From: Trichosphaerium sp. ATCC 40318
Taxonomy: Eukaryota > Discosea > Flabellinia > Trichosidae
Assembly (NCBI GenBank): GCA_038496445.1
Contig: JALMLS010000015.1
Span: 496,001-560,000, forward strand
Length of the DNA stretch: 64,000 nt
Reading direction: 5' to 3'
The notes beneath the pieces are model-generated. The model was not told the origin of the DNA, did no database searches, and saw only the letters and a program-made list of their open reading frames with translations. Shown here in pieces: positions 35,793 to 46,286 of the stretch. The position numbers and the translations under genes were made by a program. Position 1 is the stretch's first letter. Each line of letters opens with the position of its first letter.

Positions 35793-36470
35793 ATGGAGTA
35801 TTCTCACCTTTTACGCCTACCAGTAGAGCTACAGCTTGATATAGTAGACTTGGACTTTGAATCTTATCTAAAGTTCCCTCTGTTATCAAAACAAGCAGCA
35901 ACAAATACAAGGTATGACTGTGATTTAAACAAACATGGTAAATGGCTGAAGCAAGGTATTACCTATTTCACAAAAGAAAAAGTAATCATAGTTCAAGAGC
36001 ACTACAGAAACGGCAAATTACATGGAGAGCGTAGATGTTGGCATGCAACAGGAAGTTTAGAATCAACTTGTACTTTCATCAATGGCAAAAAGGAAGGAGA
36101 GTACAAGGGATTCTTTCGAAGCGGTGTAATGCTTGAGAAGCGAAATTATGTTGGTAACAAAAGAGAGGGAGAGTATAAGTTGTGGTGGGCAGATGGAAAA
36201 TTGAGTAAACACTGTGAGTATTGTAACGATTCGAGAAATGGAGAGTTTAAGAGTTGGTATCCAAATGGTCAATTGTGGGAGCATTGTAACTATGTTAACG
36301 GTGTAAGACAAGGAAAATATAAAAGATGGCACACGAATGGGCAACCTGAAGAAGAGTATCACATAGTCAATGATAGAAAGGAAGGAGACTATAAACGTTG
36401 GGCCAAAGATGGTACTCTTGAACAACACAGGTACTTTGATAATGGTCAGTTTTTAAAAGACTACTTGTAA
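35793..36470 (+). CDS. F-box-like protein with MORN-variant repeats, paralogue 3
   Basis: A single exon encodes 225 residues. The N-terminus (HLLRLPVELQLDIVDLDFESY, PLLSKQAATNTRYD, KHGKWLK) matches paralogue 1 closely. About seven repeats follow (GERRCWHATGSLES, GEYKLWWADGKLSK, GEFKSWYPNGQLWE, GKYKRWHTNGQPEE). The shorter array shows that repeat number changes quickly in this family. Role is inferred to be a ubiquitin-ligase adaptor; binding partners are unknown. Confidence 0.8.
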   Translation: MEYSHLLRLPVELQLDIVDLDFESYLKFPLLSKQAATNTRYDCDLNKHGKWLKQGITYFTKEKVIIVQEHYRNGKLHGERRCWHATGSLESTCTFINGKKEGEYKGFFRSGVMLEKRNYVGNKREGEYKLWWADGKLSKHCEYCNDSRNGEFKSWYPNGQLWEHCNYVNGVRQGKYKRWHTNGQPEEEYHIVNDRKEGDYKRWAKDGTLEQHRYFDNGQFLKDYL

Positions 36471-37321
36471 CAGCTTAAAGGACTATCTGTTAGTAAATCT
36501 CATATTAATTTGTGCTAATGGAAGTTAATTAAAGCTACAGTCGTGAGCAAAACTTTTTTGGTTGGCGTATTGCAAGCTCTAGGATGAATTCGATGTAATG
36601 CCCAACGGGTTCCAATACATCGGATTCATCTTAGTATCACGTTTGCAGGTGTACCAGAGTTAAAGGATACACCTGCATATGCAAGGTGTACCTTAACGGC
36701 GACCTGCAAAGTGACATTGTTTTAGAGTTTTTTTTTTTTTGAATGCCAAAGAACATGACTCCTACACAGCAGCTAACTTCTGCTGCGGAACAATTGTCAT
36801 TTCTTTGGGCTTTGGTAGAAATAATAGTAGAAATAATGGGGATAAGGCTAGAAAGCCTTTGTTAAATTTTAAAGACTTCCACCCTTCCCGCTTTGCAACA
36901 GGAAGGGCGGAAGCGTTGAATGCTTGCCGCCACAAGAGATATCATAAGTATCCTCCAAAATCTTAAAAAGTATCCAGAAAAAATAATTATGGGATACACA
37001 GATTAGTGCGTTACGCTGATGTAAATAAGTTGTAAACACTTAAAGTAATTATAATCAATACACGTAAAAATGTCTCATTAAAACAACACCAGGAACGTAA
37101 TGCAAGAATGTTGTAAAGAAGCTAGCGTAGTTCACAGTAACGGTCATCACTTAACTAAAAACCTGGTCGTTAAGTCTTACTTCTTATCATTAGCATTGAT
37201 TCGAGGTCAACAAGTTCCAGTCCAAAAAAATACTATTAATATACATGTATACAGGATTTATTACGTAATAGACTACGTCTTCACGTGTCAAAAAACTTAA
37301 GTACAAAAAAAAAATCAAGTA
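36471..37321. other. intergenic stretch with two hairpins
   Basis: No convincing gene; the ORFs at 36739 and 37100 have no family features. Two inverted repeats lie side by side at 36583-36630 and 36644-36677 and are listed separately. The right end is the 3' region of the receptor kinase. Confidence 0.45.
36583..36677. other. paired inverted repeats downstream of MORN-variant paralogue 3
   Basis: GATGAATTCGATGTA (36583-36597) pairs with TACATCGGATTCATC (36616-36630) at 14 of 15 positions over an 18-base loop. TGCAGGTGTA (36644-36653) pairs perfectly with TACACCTGCA (36668-36677) over a 14-base loop. They could form adjacent stem-loops in RNA, be part of a small RNA, or be remnants of a mobile element. 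Confidence 0.5.
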
Positions 37322-40300
37322 TTATTCTACAGGTGTCTTGCTTGATTTATATATTACCTCTGTTATTTCTTCAAAGGATGGTCTTTTTTCAGGATTAATA
37401 TCCCAACAAGAAAGCATTAGATCATGTAACCATTTTGGTGTACGCTTTGGTATTTTAGGGTGGTACCCTTCGTCTCTGATTTTGATTATAAGAGACAGTT
37501 GATCATCGTCAAAACGATGAGGTTCATTTCCTGCCTATGTAAAGTTGTTAGGTACTGGCGTTGTATGTAACAACTTACCAAGCATTCGTAGCATACGCAA
37601 CCAAACGTCCATGCGTCAGACGCCGTAGAGTACATTTTACTGCCTCCAAGCGATTCTGGAGCCATCCATCTAGGTGCAAAGTGAGTAAGGTAAAACTACT
37701 CAGATATGTGATTGTTACCTTAATGGTCCGGTTGTACCACGCGTTGTGCCCTTGTCTTTTGTCACAGTTCTGGACAGGCCAAAATCCGATATTTTAGGTA
37801 CGTGCTTACGAGTAAGCAAAATATTTCGGCATGCCAAATCCCTGGAGAGAAAAAAATAAGAATATGAACACTTAAAACAAATCAAACCTATGAATAATCT
37901 TCTCTTTGTGTATATGTAAAACACCACGTGATACACCATATAAAATTTTCATACACTTCTCCATTTCAATTAGAGGTTTTTTGAACGCTACAGTATCAAG
38001 AGAACCTCCAGGAAGGAACCTAGATAAACCATTAATAAAATGAGATACCAAATTCTTTCAGTGAAAACATTTCAGCACAGTACGTACTCTATAACAATAG
38101 CTTTTGTTTCTTGTTCTAATATAACACCATATAGTTGAATTACGTTAGGATGAGGTCTCAAAACACTCATCATCCTGACTTCAGCCATAAAATCTTCAAG
38201 TGATTCCTTCTTAACAACAAGTCCCATTTTAACAGCAACTTCGATAGCACGCCATTTCCTTTAACAACCATTAATACTCAAGAAAAGCAACTACAAACAA
38301 ACTCATCAACGTACCCACGATAGACAATACCATAATTGCCGCGCCCAAGCTCTGCACCCACACTAATTTCAGAGAGAGGGATATTCAACTTTGTAAATCC
38401 AGCTGACATAAAAGTACTTTCTTCATCTCCTGTAGTTATTGTCTCAATAACAGCATTGTTCTCATACGTTGTAGATGCACCATCTAGTAATGTATTAATC
38501 AGTATATGAGTTAATAAGAGGTAGCATACGTGTTGGCTTTGAGCTGCGTTTAGGGTAGAACCATAAAAGCAATAAAGCGATAATAGCCAAAAAAAGTACT
38601 ACAGCAAAACCAGAAACGCTGAAAATGACGACATCTTGATGGAGTTAACAATCTAATCAAAACAAAAAATTATCGTTTAGTACTTGATATTCCTCCTTTT
38701 GGGGACTCTAATAAACTGACAGTAGGCACTTGAGATGTAGGGATGGTTGCAGAAGAAAACACTAAGCATAATACAAGTCAGGCTCTAAAACAATACGAAA
38801 AATCTGAGATTTTTTTTCGGACGCACAATTCCATTCTTGTATGAACATCACTGTTCTAGATGCGCTCTCTACTTTTGGAGTATCCCATTGGTTAGAAAAA
38901 GCGAAGAATACTTCCGAAGAATCCTTAAAGACAATAGAGCCACCATCTAGAAAAAAAAGTTAGTATGCTTCAAATCAAAAGCTCCTCCAAAACACAAAGT
39001 TTACATACGTCCTACGGCGTCTATTCCTCCAGAATTTATTCCCTGGGATACATGTAATATTTTAGTATCATTTTCTTGAACCCATACGTATATAGGCTCA
39101 TATCTTCGTGCACCATCTTTAATATCTTCAGCACGGAAATTTAGAGCAAAAATGAAGCTATCATTTGTAGGCGAAATAGCGTGTTCTCCGAAACCGTGCA
39201 AGGGGAATATATACTCTATATCAGTTACATCAATACTGTAAAGCAATTTCACACTATCATATCCTAGATAGTCAAGGATATACACCGTAACTATAAAAAG
39301 TAAACATCTCATTCAAGAAAAAAACATCGAACCTTTGGTGTCATTGTTTGCTCCACTAAATATTCCTCTATCTCTAGGTACAGGCGCAACTATTTAATTT
39401 TCCATTAGTATACTTATTACAGTTAAATATGATGTATGTACCAAGAACTAAGCGATTTTTATCTGCACCTCGAAGAGGGAAAAAATGGCTCATCATAATT
39501 AAATCTTTTTTTTCAAAGTCACCCTCTAGATCAATAAAGGTAATCACAGGACCTAGCGGTTCAAGTGTATTCGGATCTAGAGACTGTATATAAACAGTAG
39601 AATTATCAAGCCATGCAATAACAATAGTGTTATTAATATAAGCAATCTTTGGAGACTTGATTGTTGTATTCTTTTGGAAAGTTTTTGTTATTTGTATGGT
39701 TTGTCCTTTTATTTTATAAAGGTATATTATACCATCTCTAAGGGTTATATCAGGGTTGCTACCATCAATGCGCATAAGAATAAGACTATCTCTTTCATCA
39801 AGTAATGTATAAGACAAATCCTGTAGACCAAAGAATCGAATATTTTCCCTAACACGTGTTAAGCAAAATTGGAAAAATTCTTGAAATAACAATAAGTTCG
39901 AAATTACTAGGGAAAAGCAAAGTTTTACGAAACGGTCGCGTTACTAACTGTTACTAAACAGCAGCCGTCTGTGTAAAATGTTAACAACAGTGCCCAAACC
40001 ACGTGTTTTTCTTTGACACCTTTTGTTGAAAAGTAGCGCTGAAACCCTTGCAAACATACGCGTGCCAGTAAGGGTGCCTATATTTTATGCACGTACCATG
40101 CACTAAATTGATAGATCAATGTATTTGTATGAGTACCAGAAGATAACGAGCTTGTGGATATGATAACAGTATAAGTTCCCCCAGATACTTCAGTTCTTAT
40201 ACAATAAACATCGTCCATACTATCGTCAGTGAATGTACAATAGACCATTTGTTCCTGAGAATGGATAAACCTAGGAAAAATAGGTTTAGAGCTAAAGAAG

Positions 40301-40663
40301 CGTATAACTTCTATTCTCGTACCAGCAAGGCTCTACGAGCGTTAAATTGCGCGTATTTACGTCAAGTTTGCTTATTAAAACGCAATGAGCAAAGATTTCC
40401 GTATTGCCACCGCTGTTCGTTGTTCTGCGAAAATAAGGGCTTATTAGGTATAATTCATTGTCATTTAGGCTATTTGATATAAAAAGCGGTATTCCTGAAT
40501 CCCATATTTCTAGCAATAACGCGTAAGGTTCGTTTGTTACATCCCACGTACGGTTTTCCGCCCCTTCGATGGTACCATTGTACATACGAATTTGTTCTTG
40601 AGCATTAACATGTAAAACGCACACCAATAGGGCGCTTAATATGAATAGGCACCAAATATTCAT
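37322..40663 (-). CDS. receptor protein kinase with tyrosine-kinase-like catalytic domain
   Basis: A signal peptide (MNIWCLFILSALLVCVLHVNA) leads into a large ectodomain rich in beta strands and N-glycosylation sites, with propeller-like phrases such as NTIVIAWLDNSTVYIQSLD. One membrane helix follows (VSGFAVVLFLAIIALLLLWF), then a kinase domain. All core motifs are present: GAELGRGNYGIVY, VAVK, AEVRMM, HRDLACRNILL, DFGLSR, WMAPESLGG and SDAWTFGCVCYE. HRDLACRN is typical of tyrosine or tyrosine-kinase-like enzymes, rather than HRDLKPEN of Ser/Thr kinases. The kinase spreads over at least six exons with GTACG-type donors. It ends KTPVE, TAA at 37322-37324. Comparable receptors occur in Acanthamoeba and protosteloid amoebae; the ligand is unknown. 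Confidence 0.8.
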
Positions 40664-40891
40664 TTTTATTGCTTTTGCGCCATTTTTAATAGTTCTGCGC
40701 AGCGGAATTACAAAACAAGCGAATTTGGCGCCCAAAAACCATCCAAAAAACAGTTGTGGTACACAAAGCAACCATATTTCTTAACACAGGCGTAACGTAA
40801 GATTGTTATTTAGGTTTAGTTACAAACCGATTATACAAGATTTGCAATCAGTTCGATGAACGTTTTGTCAAGAAACAATTTATTTACATAA

Positions 40892-42725
40892 TTACACAGT
40901 TCGTGTAGTTGATAGAAACAACCATAGGTACGTTCCAGCCCGAACAATACATCCTAGTATACTCCAGCGATCATTCTTACGAACTACTATCTGTCTTTCA
41001 TACTTGGCCATGAATTTTGCTGCGCCCACATGCTCTACACGTGCTAAATGTATGTATTAACATCAAAACTGTTTCAACTTATTTTGTTTTACTTGTACCT
41101 CCTTCAAACTGTTGCAACTGCTGCATAGACAGTTTAAGTGCTTCAACAGCAGCACACGTATCATTACTTCTTTCATTTATAGAGAATTGTGAAGTTGCTT
41201 GTTCAAGCGCGTTGGCTATATTGTCTTCCAACCGCTGCTTTTCATAAGTACGGAACTCTAGTTCAAGTTGTTCCTAATGTTTAATATTACTCTTCAATTG
41301 AAGTTGCTGTGTACACAAAACGTACGGTCAATGCTCTGGTTGCAAGGTCACCATATGGAGCATGCCTTATAACTGATCCCATATGGTGCTTGTGGAGTAT
41401 CTTGAAAATGTAAGATACTTTCACTGCTAAGTAGTCGTACCATTAATGTCTCTTCAGTCAAAGGAACAACTAGCTCATTTAAGCTCTTTTTCATGTTCTC
41501 GTTGTATTTTGCTACACTTTCTTCTATTTGAGCTTCAAGGAGAGGTTGAATTAATGAAGTTACATCAACATTTGTCTTTGGTGAAGGCCAAAGACTTGAT
41601 ACAATGCTTTCAAACATTTCAATAAAGTCTAAAGTTACAGTTTATAACAGTAGACAACAGTTGCTGGATTACGAACCTGATGGCGTTATACATCTATCAT
41701 CATCAATAGCGTATTTTATCTTCATCCTTTGAGTGAATAGGTCTCTAAATTCTGGGAGTTGAAGTCTGTACAAAGGCGCTAATTCTTTTGTTTTCAAAAC
41801 TGAACAATCTCTCGTAGTAATCTCATATGCATGACAATCAGGTAGTGTTGTAGAACTTACAAATAGTGTTAGTAAACACCAATACAAACAACATTGTATT
41901 TTACATACCAAGGCGCTTTACATTCCATTCCATGTTCAGTCAGTTTATCACCAATATTCTTACGAACTAAAGCCTCATCTGCGTCTTCAAACTATAGTTT
42001 TTGTATTAGCATTCTCATTATTAGGTATGGCAACATTGTACGTATTCGCGTCTGTTATCAACCGCTTGAATTATCACGTGACTATCAGGTAATGATACAG
42101 AGTTGTTGAATTCACGTTTCAACGCTGCAGCATATTGCCAAAGAGGTTTCAACAAAGGTAGAGAACTCAGCTGCGAGTACTTCTCAATGATATAAATATT
42201 TGAACCCATAAGCATAGCTAGTGCAATTAGACGCCTGTCAGTATCGTCTCCGGTTAACCTTTTTGAAGTTAGGGACTGTGAATTACAAAAAACTCTAATA
42301 ATTGTGTTTACCCTTGTGTATCGATAACCAAGTGATTGACAAGCTTCCCAGTTGTTCTATCAGTCACTTCTTCAATCCAACCTTGAAGCCCTGATGTAGC
42401 TCCAAACCATGTCTCACTACTATAGAATAGGCCAGGCCTCTCAAGAACCCTGTTGAGGGTGAAGCTTTTACCTAATAAAGTCAATTCAATCTATCAACGG
42501 TTGATTGAAAAAGCAAGATAGAGTACCTGAGCCTCTTACTCCAATAACAACATCTACTGCTAGACAGTGTTGTTTCATTGCACGCATTTGTATCTTCGTG
42601 TTGGAGGGTATAAAATCTTTTTTATATGTGCTGAATTGTACTAGCTTGAACGGCTTGTTTGGGTATTGTTTTGCTTCATACAGCGCTATGGTAAGAAGAA
42701 CAAAAATAGCGGAGAAGGTGCGCAT
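40892..42725 (-). CDS. GBP/atlastin-like large GTPase with N-terminal signal sequence
   Basis: Splicing over an intron starting GTACTC creates the P-loop GVRGSGKSFTLNR (G-x-x-x-x-G-K-S). The switch II motif is DTQGL, as in guanylate-binding proteins (DTEGL), followed by DRRLIALAMLMGSNIYIIEKYSQL in place of the GBP IFALAVLLSS stretch. The segment HVIIQAVDN may be the diverged base-recognition loop. The C-terminal half is helical (SLNELVVPLTEETLM; EQLELEFRTYEKQRLEDN), ending in a hydrophobic stretch before ACGAACTGTGTAA. Unusually the protein starts MRTFSAIFVLLTIALYEAKQ, a likely signal peptide or anchor. Plant and oomycete relatives with N-terminal membrane sequences exist. About seven exons; inner borders near 41.4 kb were chosen to keep frame. 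Confidence 0.7.
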
Positions 42726-43098
42726 TATGTTAGTGTGAATGAAAACTGAAACAAAGTGTATCAATCATGACTTCTCGTTGACTACTAAAAAAAATAGCGG
42801 ATTGATTGAAAATTACAAATTCAACACCAAGTAGATCGATAAATAACCTAACAAAAACGAAGACAATCGAATATACAATTTCCGATGCGGCATTTAGTTG
42901 AAAACAAGAAAGAGGTTTGATTGAAATGAAAAATTTTTGGATCAATCAGAGCTCAAAGTATTTATGGAAAAAGCGCTCCACGACACATGTAAGTGCTCAA
43001 CACTTAATAAACGCGCTTTGGTTGCTTGCCAATCCAACGATAAATTGATTGATACCTTGTAGCGTTCACAATGTCATGTGATTTGATTGATTGTTTAT
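42726..43098. other. intergenic stretch
   Basis: Between the DoxX-like gene end and the GTPase start, both minus strand. The phrase TTGATTGA recurs several times. No CACGTG and no supported gene. Confidence 0.4.
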
Positions 43099-43914
43099 TC
43101 AAAAATAATTGGTGACGATCTCCATGGCTTGTTGTAAATTAAGTTCTGCGAGTTGATAAGCCCATAGCATGAATGTAGCTTGGAATGGTAGACGGAAAAG
43201 AGCACTTCCTAAAGCCATGCCTGAAAAGCGTTAGATTGATGTCTACGGCTATCGAAGCAATTACCTACTGCTTCTCTTCTGCTAGGCATAAGCACTGGTA
43301 CGATATTAGCTGGGAAAACGCCCACAAGCGTTGCAAGTGTAAGCCACACGCCAATCTCAGTTGTCTATGTATTTTTTTGAGTCAGCTTTCGTACGCTTAA
43401 TGAGGGTCCTCTTATATCGTACAGGAGGTATAACTATTAGGATACCACATAGTACTTCCACTACACCGCTGATATGAACCCAGAAATCCTACGGATAACT
43501 TTATTTTGAGAGTTTTTGGAAAACGTACTGGAAACGGAAAAACGGGCGGCATCAACGCTCTATCAAAACCGTTAGAGTTTGTTATAGATATTAGCCATAT
43601 TGTGCATCACGCTCGAGCTCTTCAGGTGAAATAAATCGCACAAAAAAGGACTTACTTGTAAAACGGCATCATAGCCGGGTTAAAGTGTGCTAAACCTGCC
43701 ATGAACATGAATACGCCAAGCATTACACCAGAGCCAAGTTTTACAAGCCGGTTTGATGGGAAAAATGCTACGCAATGTCAAAATGTCAAGTAGAATGTAA
43801 TTTCGTACCTACTAACGCGATACAAACCAAATGAAGAGCAAGCCACATCACAAATGTTTTCTTGAAACCTTTAAGCGCCTCCCTAGTTTGTTTTGGCATA
43901 GTGTTCCCTCTCAT
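43099..43914 (-). CDS. DoxX-like small multipass membrane protein
   Basis: Four hydrophobic segments and family hallmarks are visible across about four exons: FMWLALHLVCIAL-type helix 1 (read here as VMWLALHLVCIALV), VMLGVFMFMAGLAHFNPAMMPFY, WVHISGVVEVLCGILIVIPPVRY, VWLTLATLVGVFPANI and FRLPFQATFMLWAYQLAEL. The SG-VxE, FPANI and RLPFQ motifs are characteristic of DoxX-like proteins, found widely in bacteria and some eukaryotes with poorly defined redox or membrane functions. The start at 43914 is followed 14 bases later by a second ATG in another frame; the first gives the MRGNTMPKQTREALKG N-terminus. It ends IVTNYF at TGA 43099-43101. Intron borders are partly inferred. Confidence 0.7.
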
Positions 43915-44022
43915 GGCGAACGAATTGGTTTTCGAAATAAAAGCCTCGACTAGACACTTTTTGACTTTATTGTTTGCTATCGCTTTGCCTTATGAGTGTC
44001 ACATAGCTACATTACGAACAAA

Positions 44023-44412
44023 ATGAGCTCCAAAGGGAATGTCAATACTACTGAACAAAAAAGCTGTAAATACAACTACAGGAGCAATTCTAATCTCGTC
44101 CTACGCCCAAGAAAGATGCAGAGAATGGAAAAAACTACTTCAGTGATCAATACCCCGACAGTAGCAAAAAGCAAACCTAAAGATACTGTAAAACATCTCA
44201 AGCGCGTAGAAACTCTCAACAGAGGTATAAATCCTACTCTGATGACCGATAAGGACAGTATAAATGACGAACTGTCAAGTTTAAGAGAACTGCATTCGAA
44301 AGGTTTTGTAGGAGATGCTGAATATGAACGAAGATCAAGTCAACTTAAAAATAGCTTAAAACTTCTTGCTCAACTTCCTAGAGTTTTCTTACCTAGATGG
44401 CAATGGCTTTAA
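44023..44412 (+). CDS. small protein with SHOCT-like C-terminal helix pair
   Basis: This single-exon gene encodes about 129 residues from MSSKGNVNTTEQ. The first 80 residues are basic and disordered (KPKDTVKHLKRVETL). The C-terminal part, SSLRELHSKGFVGDAEYERR, fits the SHOCT pattern (L-x-x-L-x-x-G-x-x-x-x-x-E-[FY]-x-x-x-K/R), a short oligomerisation module common in bacteria. The ATG follows ACAAA. No enzymatic domain is seen. Function unknown. Confidence 0.5.
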   Translation: MSSKGNVNTTEQKSCKYNYRSNSNLVLRPRKMQRMEKTTSVINTPTVAKSKPKDTVKHLKRVETLNRGINPTLMTDKDSINDELSSLRELHSKGFVGDAEYERRSSQLKNSLKLLAQLPRVFLPRWQWL

Positions 44413-44924
44413 TTGTGTTAAGTATTGTTGTTTACCTTGGTTGGTTACCAACCAATAAATTGTGTTATCTTTTAGGTCATTTTCGCAGTTTGTGCTCTAA
44501 TTCCTTTGTGCAGAACACGTTGTCTGTAAAGAAATCACGTGCAAGTAACGATAAACATTAGGTCGAATAACAGTTGTTTGCGTCAGTGCTCAGGACCCAA
44601 CGGTATTAGTGTCGCTAACATCCACAGAATAGTTTGTAATGCAGAAGTAAAACAAAACTAAAGGTACGGCAATTTTTGATAATACAAAGAAGGCTCAGCG
44701 CTATCTCAAATCCTTCCTCTTATGAGACGCTTTCATTCGAATCAGTGTCTTCAGAGTCAATGTCATCAGAGCACTGATAGCCTCAATGGTTTCAGTAAAA
44801 AAAAGGATCCAAAAAGCTAGAAGTTTTACTGGGAGCAAAATGTATACGTAACACTGGAAACAAGAAAAAAACCTTAGTCATGATGAGTGAGGGGGATTTT
44901 AGAAATCCAGTTTAGTATGGCAGC
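44413..44924. other. intergenic stretch
   Basis: Convergent 3' region between the SHOCT-like gene and the secreted Cys-rich gene. CACGTG occurs at about 44536. An acidic phrase can be read on the minus strand near 44730-44790 (EDTDSNESV-like) but has no start or splice support. Confidence 0.4.
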
Positions 44925-45701
44925 TTATGGAGTACAAGCGCAGTTTCCGTTATTAGGTAGTACAATAAAAGGACCATTGCCACTATCTCCATCTATAAAC
45001 GCATCGCCAGTCCAACAAAAATGATATCCGTTGTAAACACTAAACTTTGTGAAGCGCCATCCATCGTTGTTGGTAACTTTAACTTCTAGTCCTTGTAAAT
45101 CTCTTAAAGGGTCTTTTGCTGGCTGGCCTGGAATAAAGAATCTATCTACTGCCCCAACCTGATAGTCGTTTATACGAAGGTCATCAACATTGCTACTCCA
45201 TGCGGAAGTTGTAGAATCGGTATAAACGTATCTGTATCTAATATAACCATCAGTACCATCGTTTACTCCAGTTCCAGTTTCAGTCATAACAAACGTGTCT
45301 ACGGTGTCTGTATTGGGCGGCACCTCTTTCGCGAGAACGTCAGTAATAGCGCTGCTCCCTTGGATGAGCACACAGTCGTTCATCATGAATAGCTTGCACA
45401 CGGAGTCGTAAGAGCTGGAAAAGAAGTGGCATCGAGAATCGGCATCGCAGAGGTTTTGGCATTCGGTTTTTGTTACTGTAAAGTCTCTAGGAAAAGAGCA
45501 CTCTCCAGGGCCTCCAACCCAGTCACAATGGGTGACCGTAGATCCAGCGTAATATCCGTTACAATAGGTAAATTGTCCATGATGCATGTGCTTGTGGCAG
45601 CCTCTGCAGGTGAGCGTAGATGAAGTTGATAGAGGGAAGTAGCTTGCGCCAAAGGTAAGCGCTAGTAAAGAAAACAATAGCAGGAGCTGGTGTATCATCA
45701 T
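44925..45701 (-). CDS. secreted cysteine-rich protein with PAN-like and PLAT-like segments
   Basis: A signal peptide (MMIHQLLLLFSLLALTFGAS) starts the 258-residue protein; the frame is open further upstream but without an ATG. A Cys/His-rich segment (CRGCHKHMHHGQFTYC) is followed by a PAN/apple-like stretch (KTECQNLCDADSRCHFFSSS, CKLFMMNDC). The second half (DTVDTFVMTETGTG, DDLRINDYQVGAVDRFFI, LRDLQGLEVKVTNNDGW, FIDGD-GNGPFIVLP) recalls PLAT/LH2-like beta sandwiches. It ends CACTP. It is a single exon with an even spread of Cys, consistent with an extracellular role. The domain labels are tentative. Confidence 0.6.
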   Translation of the reverse strand: MMIHQLLLLFSLLALTFGASYFPLSTSSTLTCRGCHKHMHHGQFTYCNGYYAGSTVTHCDWVGGPGECSFPRDFTVTKTECQNLCDADSRCHFFSSSYDSVCKLFMMNDCVLIQGSSAITDVLAKEVPPNTDTVDTFVMTETGTGVNDGTDGYIRYRYVYTDSTTSAWSSNVDDLRINDYQVGAVDRFFIPGQPAKDPLRDLQGLEVKVTNNDGWRFTKFSVYNGYHFCWTGDAFIDGDSGNGPFIVLPNNGNCACTP

Positions 45702-46286
45702 GTAAGCGTTGTAATCTCTTATAATAATCAAGACGATTGGTTTTTATGAACTTTATTTGTATTAATGCAAAACGTGATTTCATTTAATGTTGTGTTTGTG
45801 TGACCTTTTCCATTAATTTTCTGTCCACTTGTTTGACTACTGCCTATTGAATGCTTCTAATGGCGTAAAAATTATTTGGAAAGGTTACGGCGATATTGGT
45901 AGCCAACAAAAAAAAAACACAGATTTCAATGTTTCAGTGATTATTTTGCAAATTGTGTTAAAACACTGAGTTTAGTGTTCTAATGTTTCTAGTAATACAA
46001 TCATGTTCGTTTTGTATGCTCTTAGGAGTAATATTTTCGCTTTGTGCGTAATCACAAAACACGAAAGACAGATAAAGTTCTTGTGATAGAACATTCGTAT
46101 TATTAGTATTTCTATCGCAAACTTTGCTCATATGCCCAACTTTAGGCCTAGCATAGCAAACACTGAAACATCTCCAACGGTAGGAAGCACGTGATAGCGA
46201 AAAATGTTTTTCGGCTGCACAAATTTTTTTTGGTTTGTGTGGATCTTGATTACGGCGTTATGGTGATGTGCATAGTAGTGTAGTGT
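45702..46286. other. intergenic stretch
   Basis: No gene supported. CACGTG at about 46190. It should hold the promoter of the secreted Cys-rich gene and the 3' region of the mucin gene. Confidence 0.4.

Noticed and set aside
43996-44022. Extended N-terminus of the SHOCT-like protein
   Set aside because: The frame is open but has no ATG before 44023; the upstream ATG at about 43992 is in another frame and stops at once.
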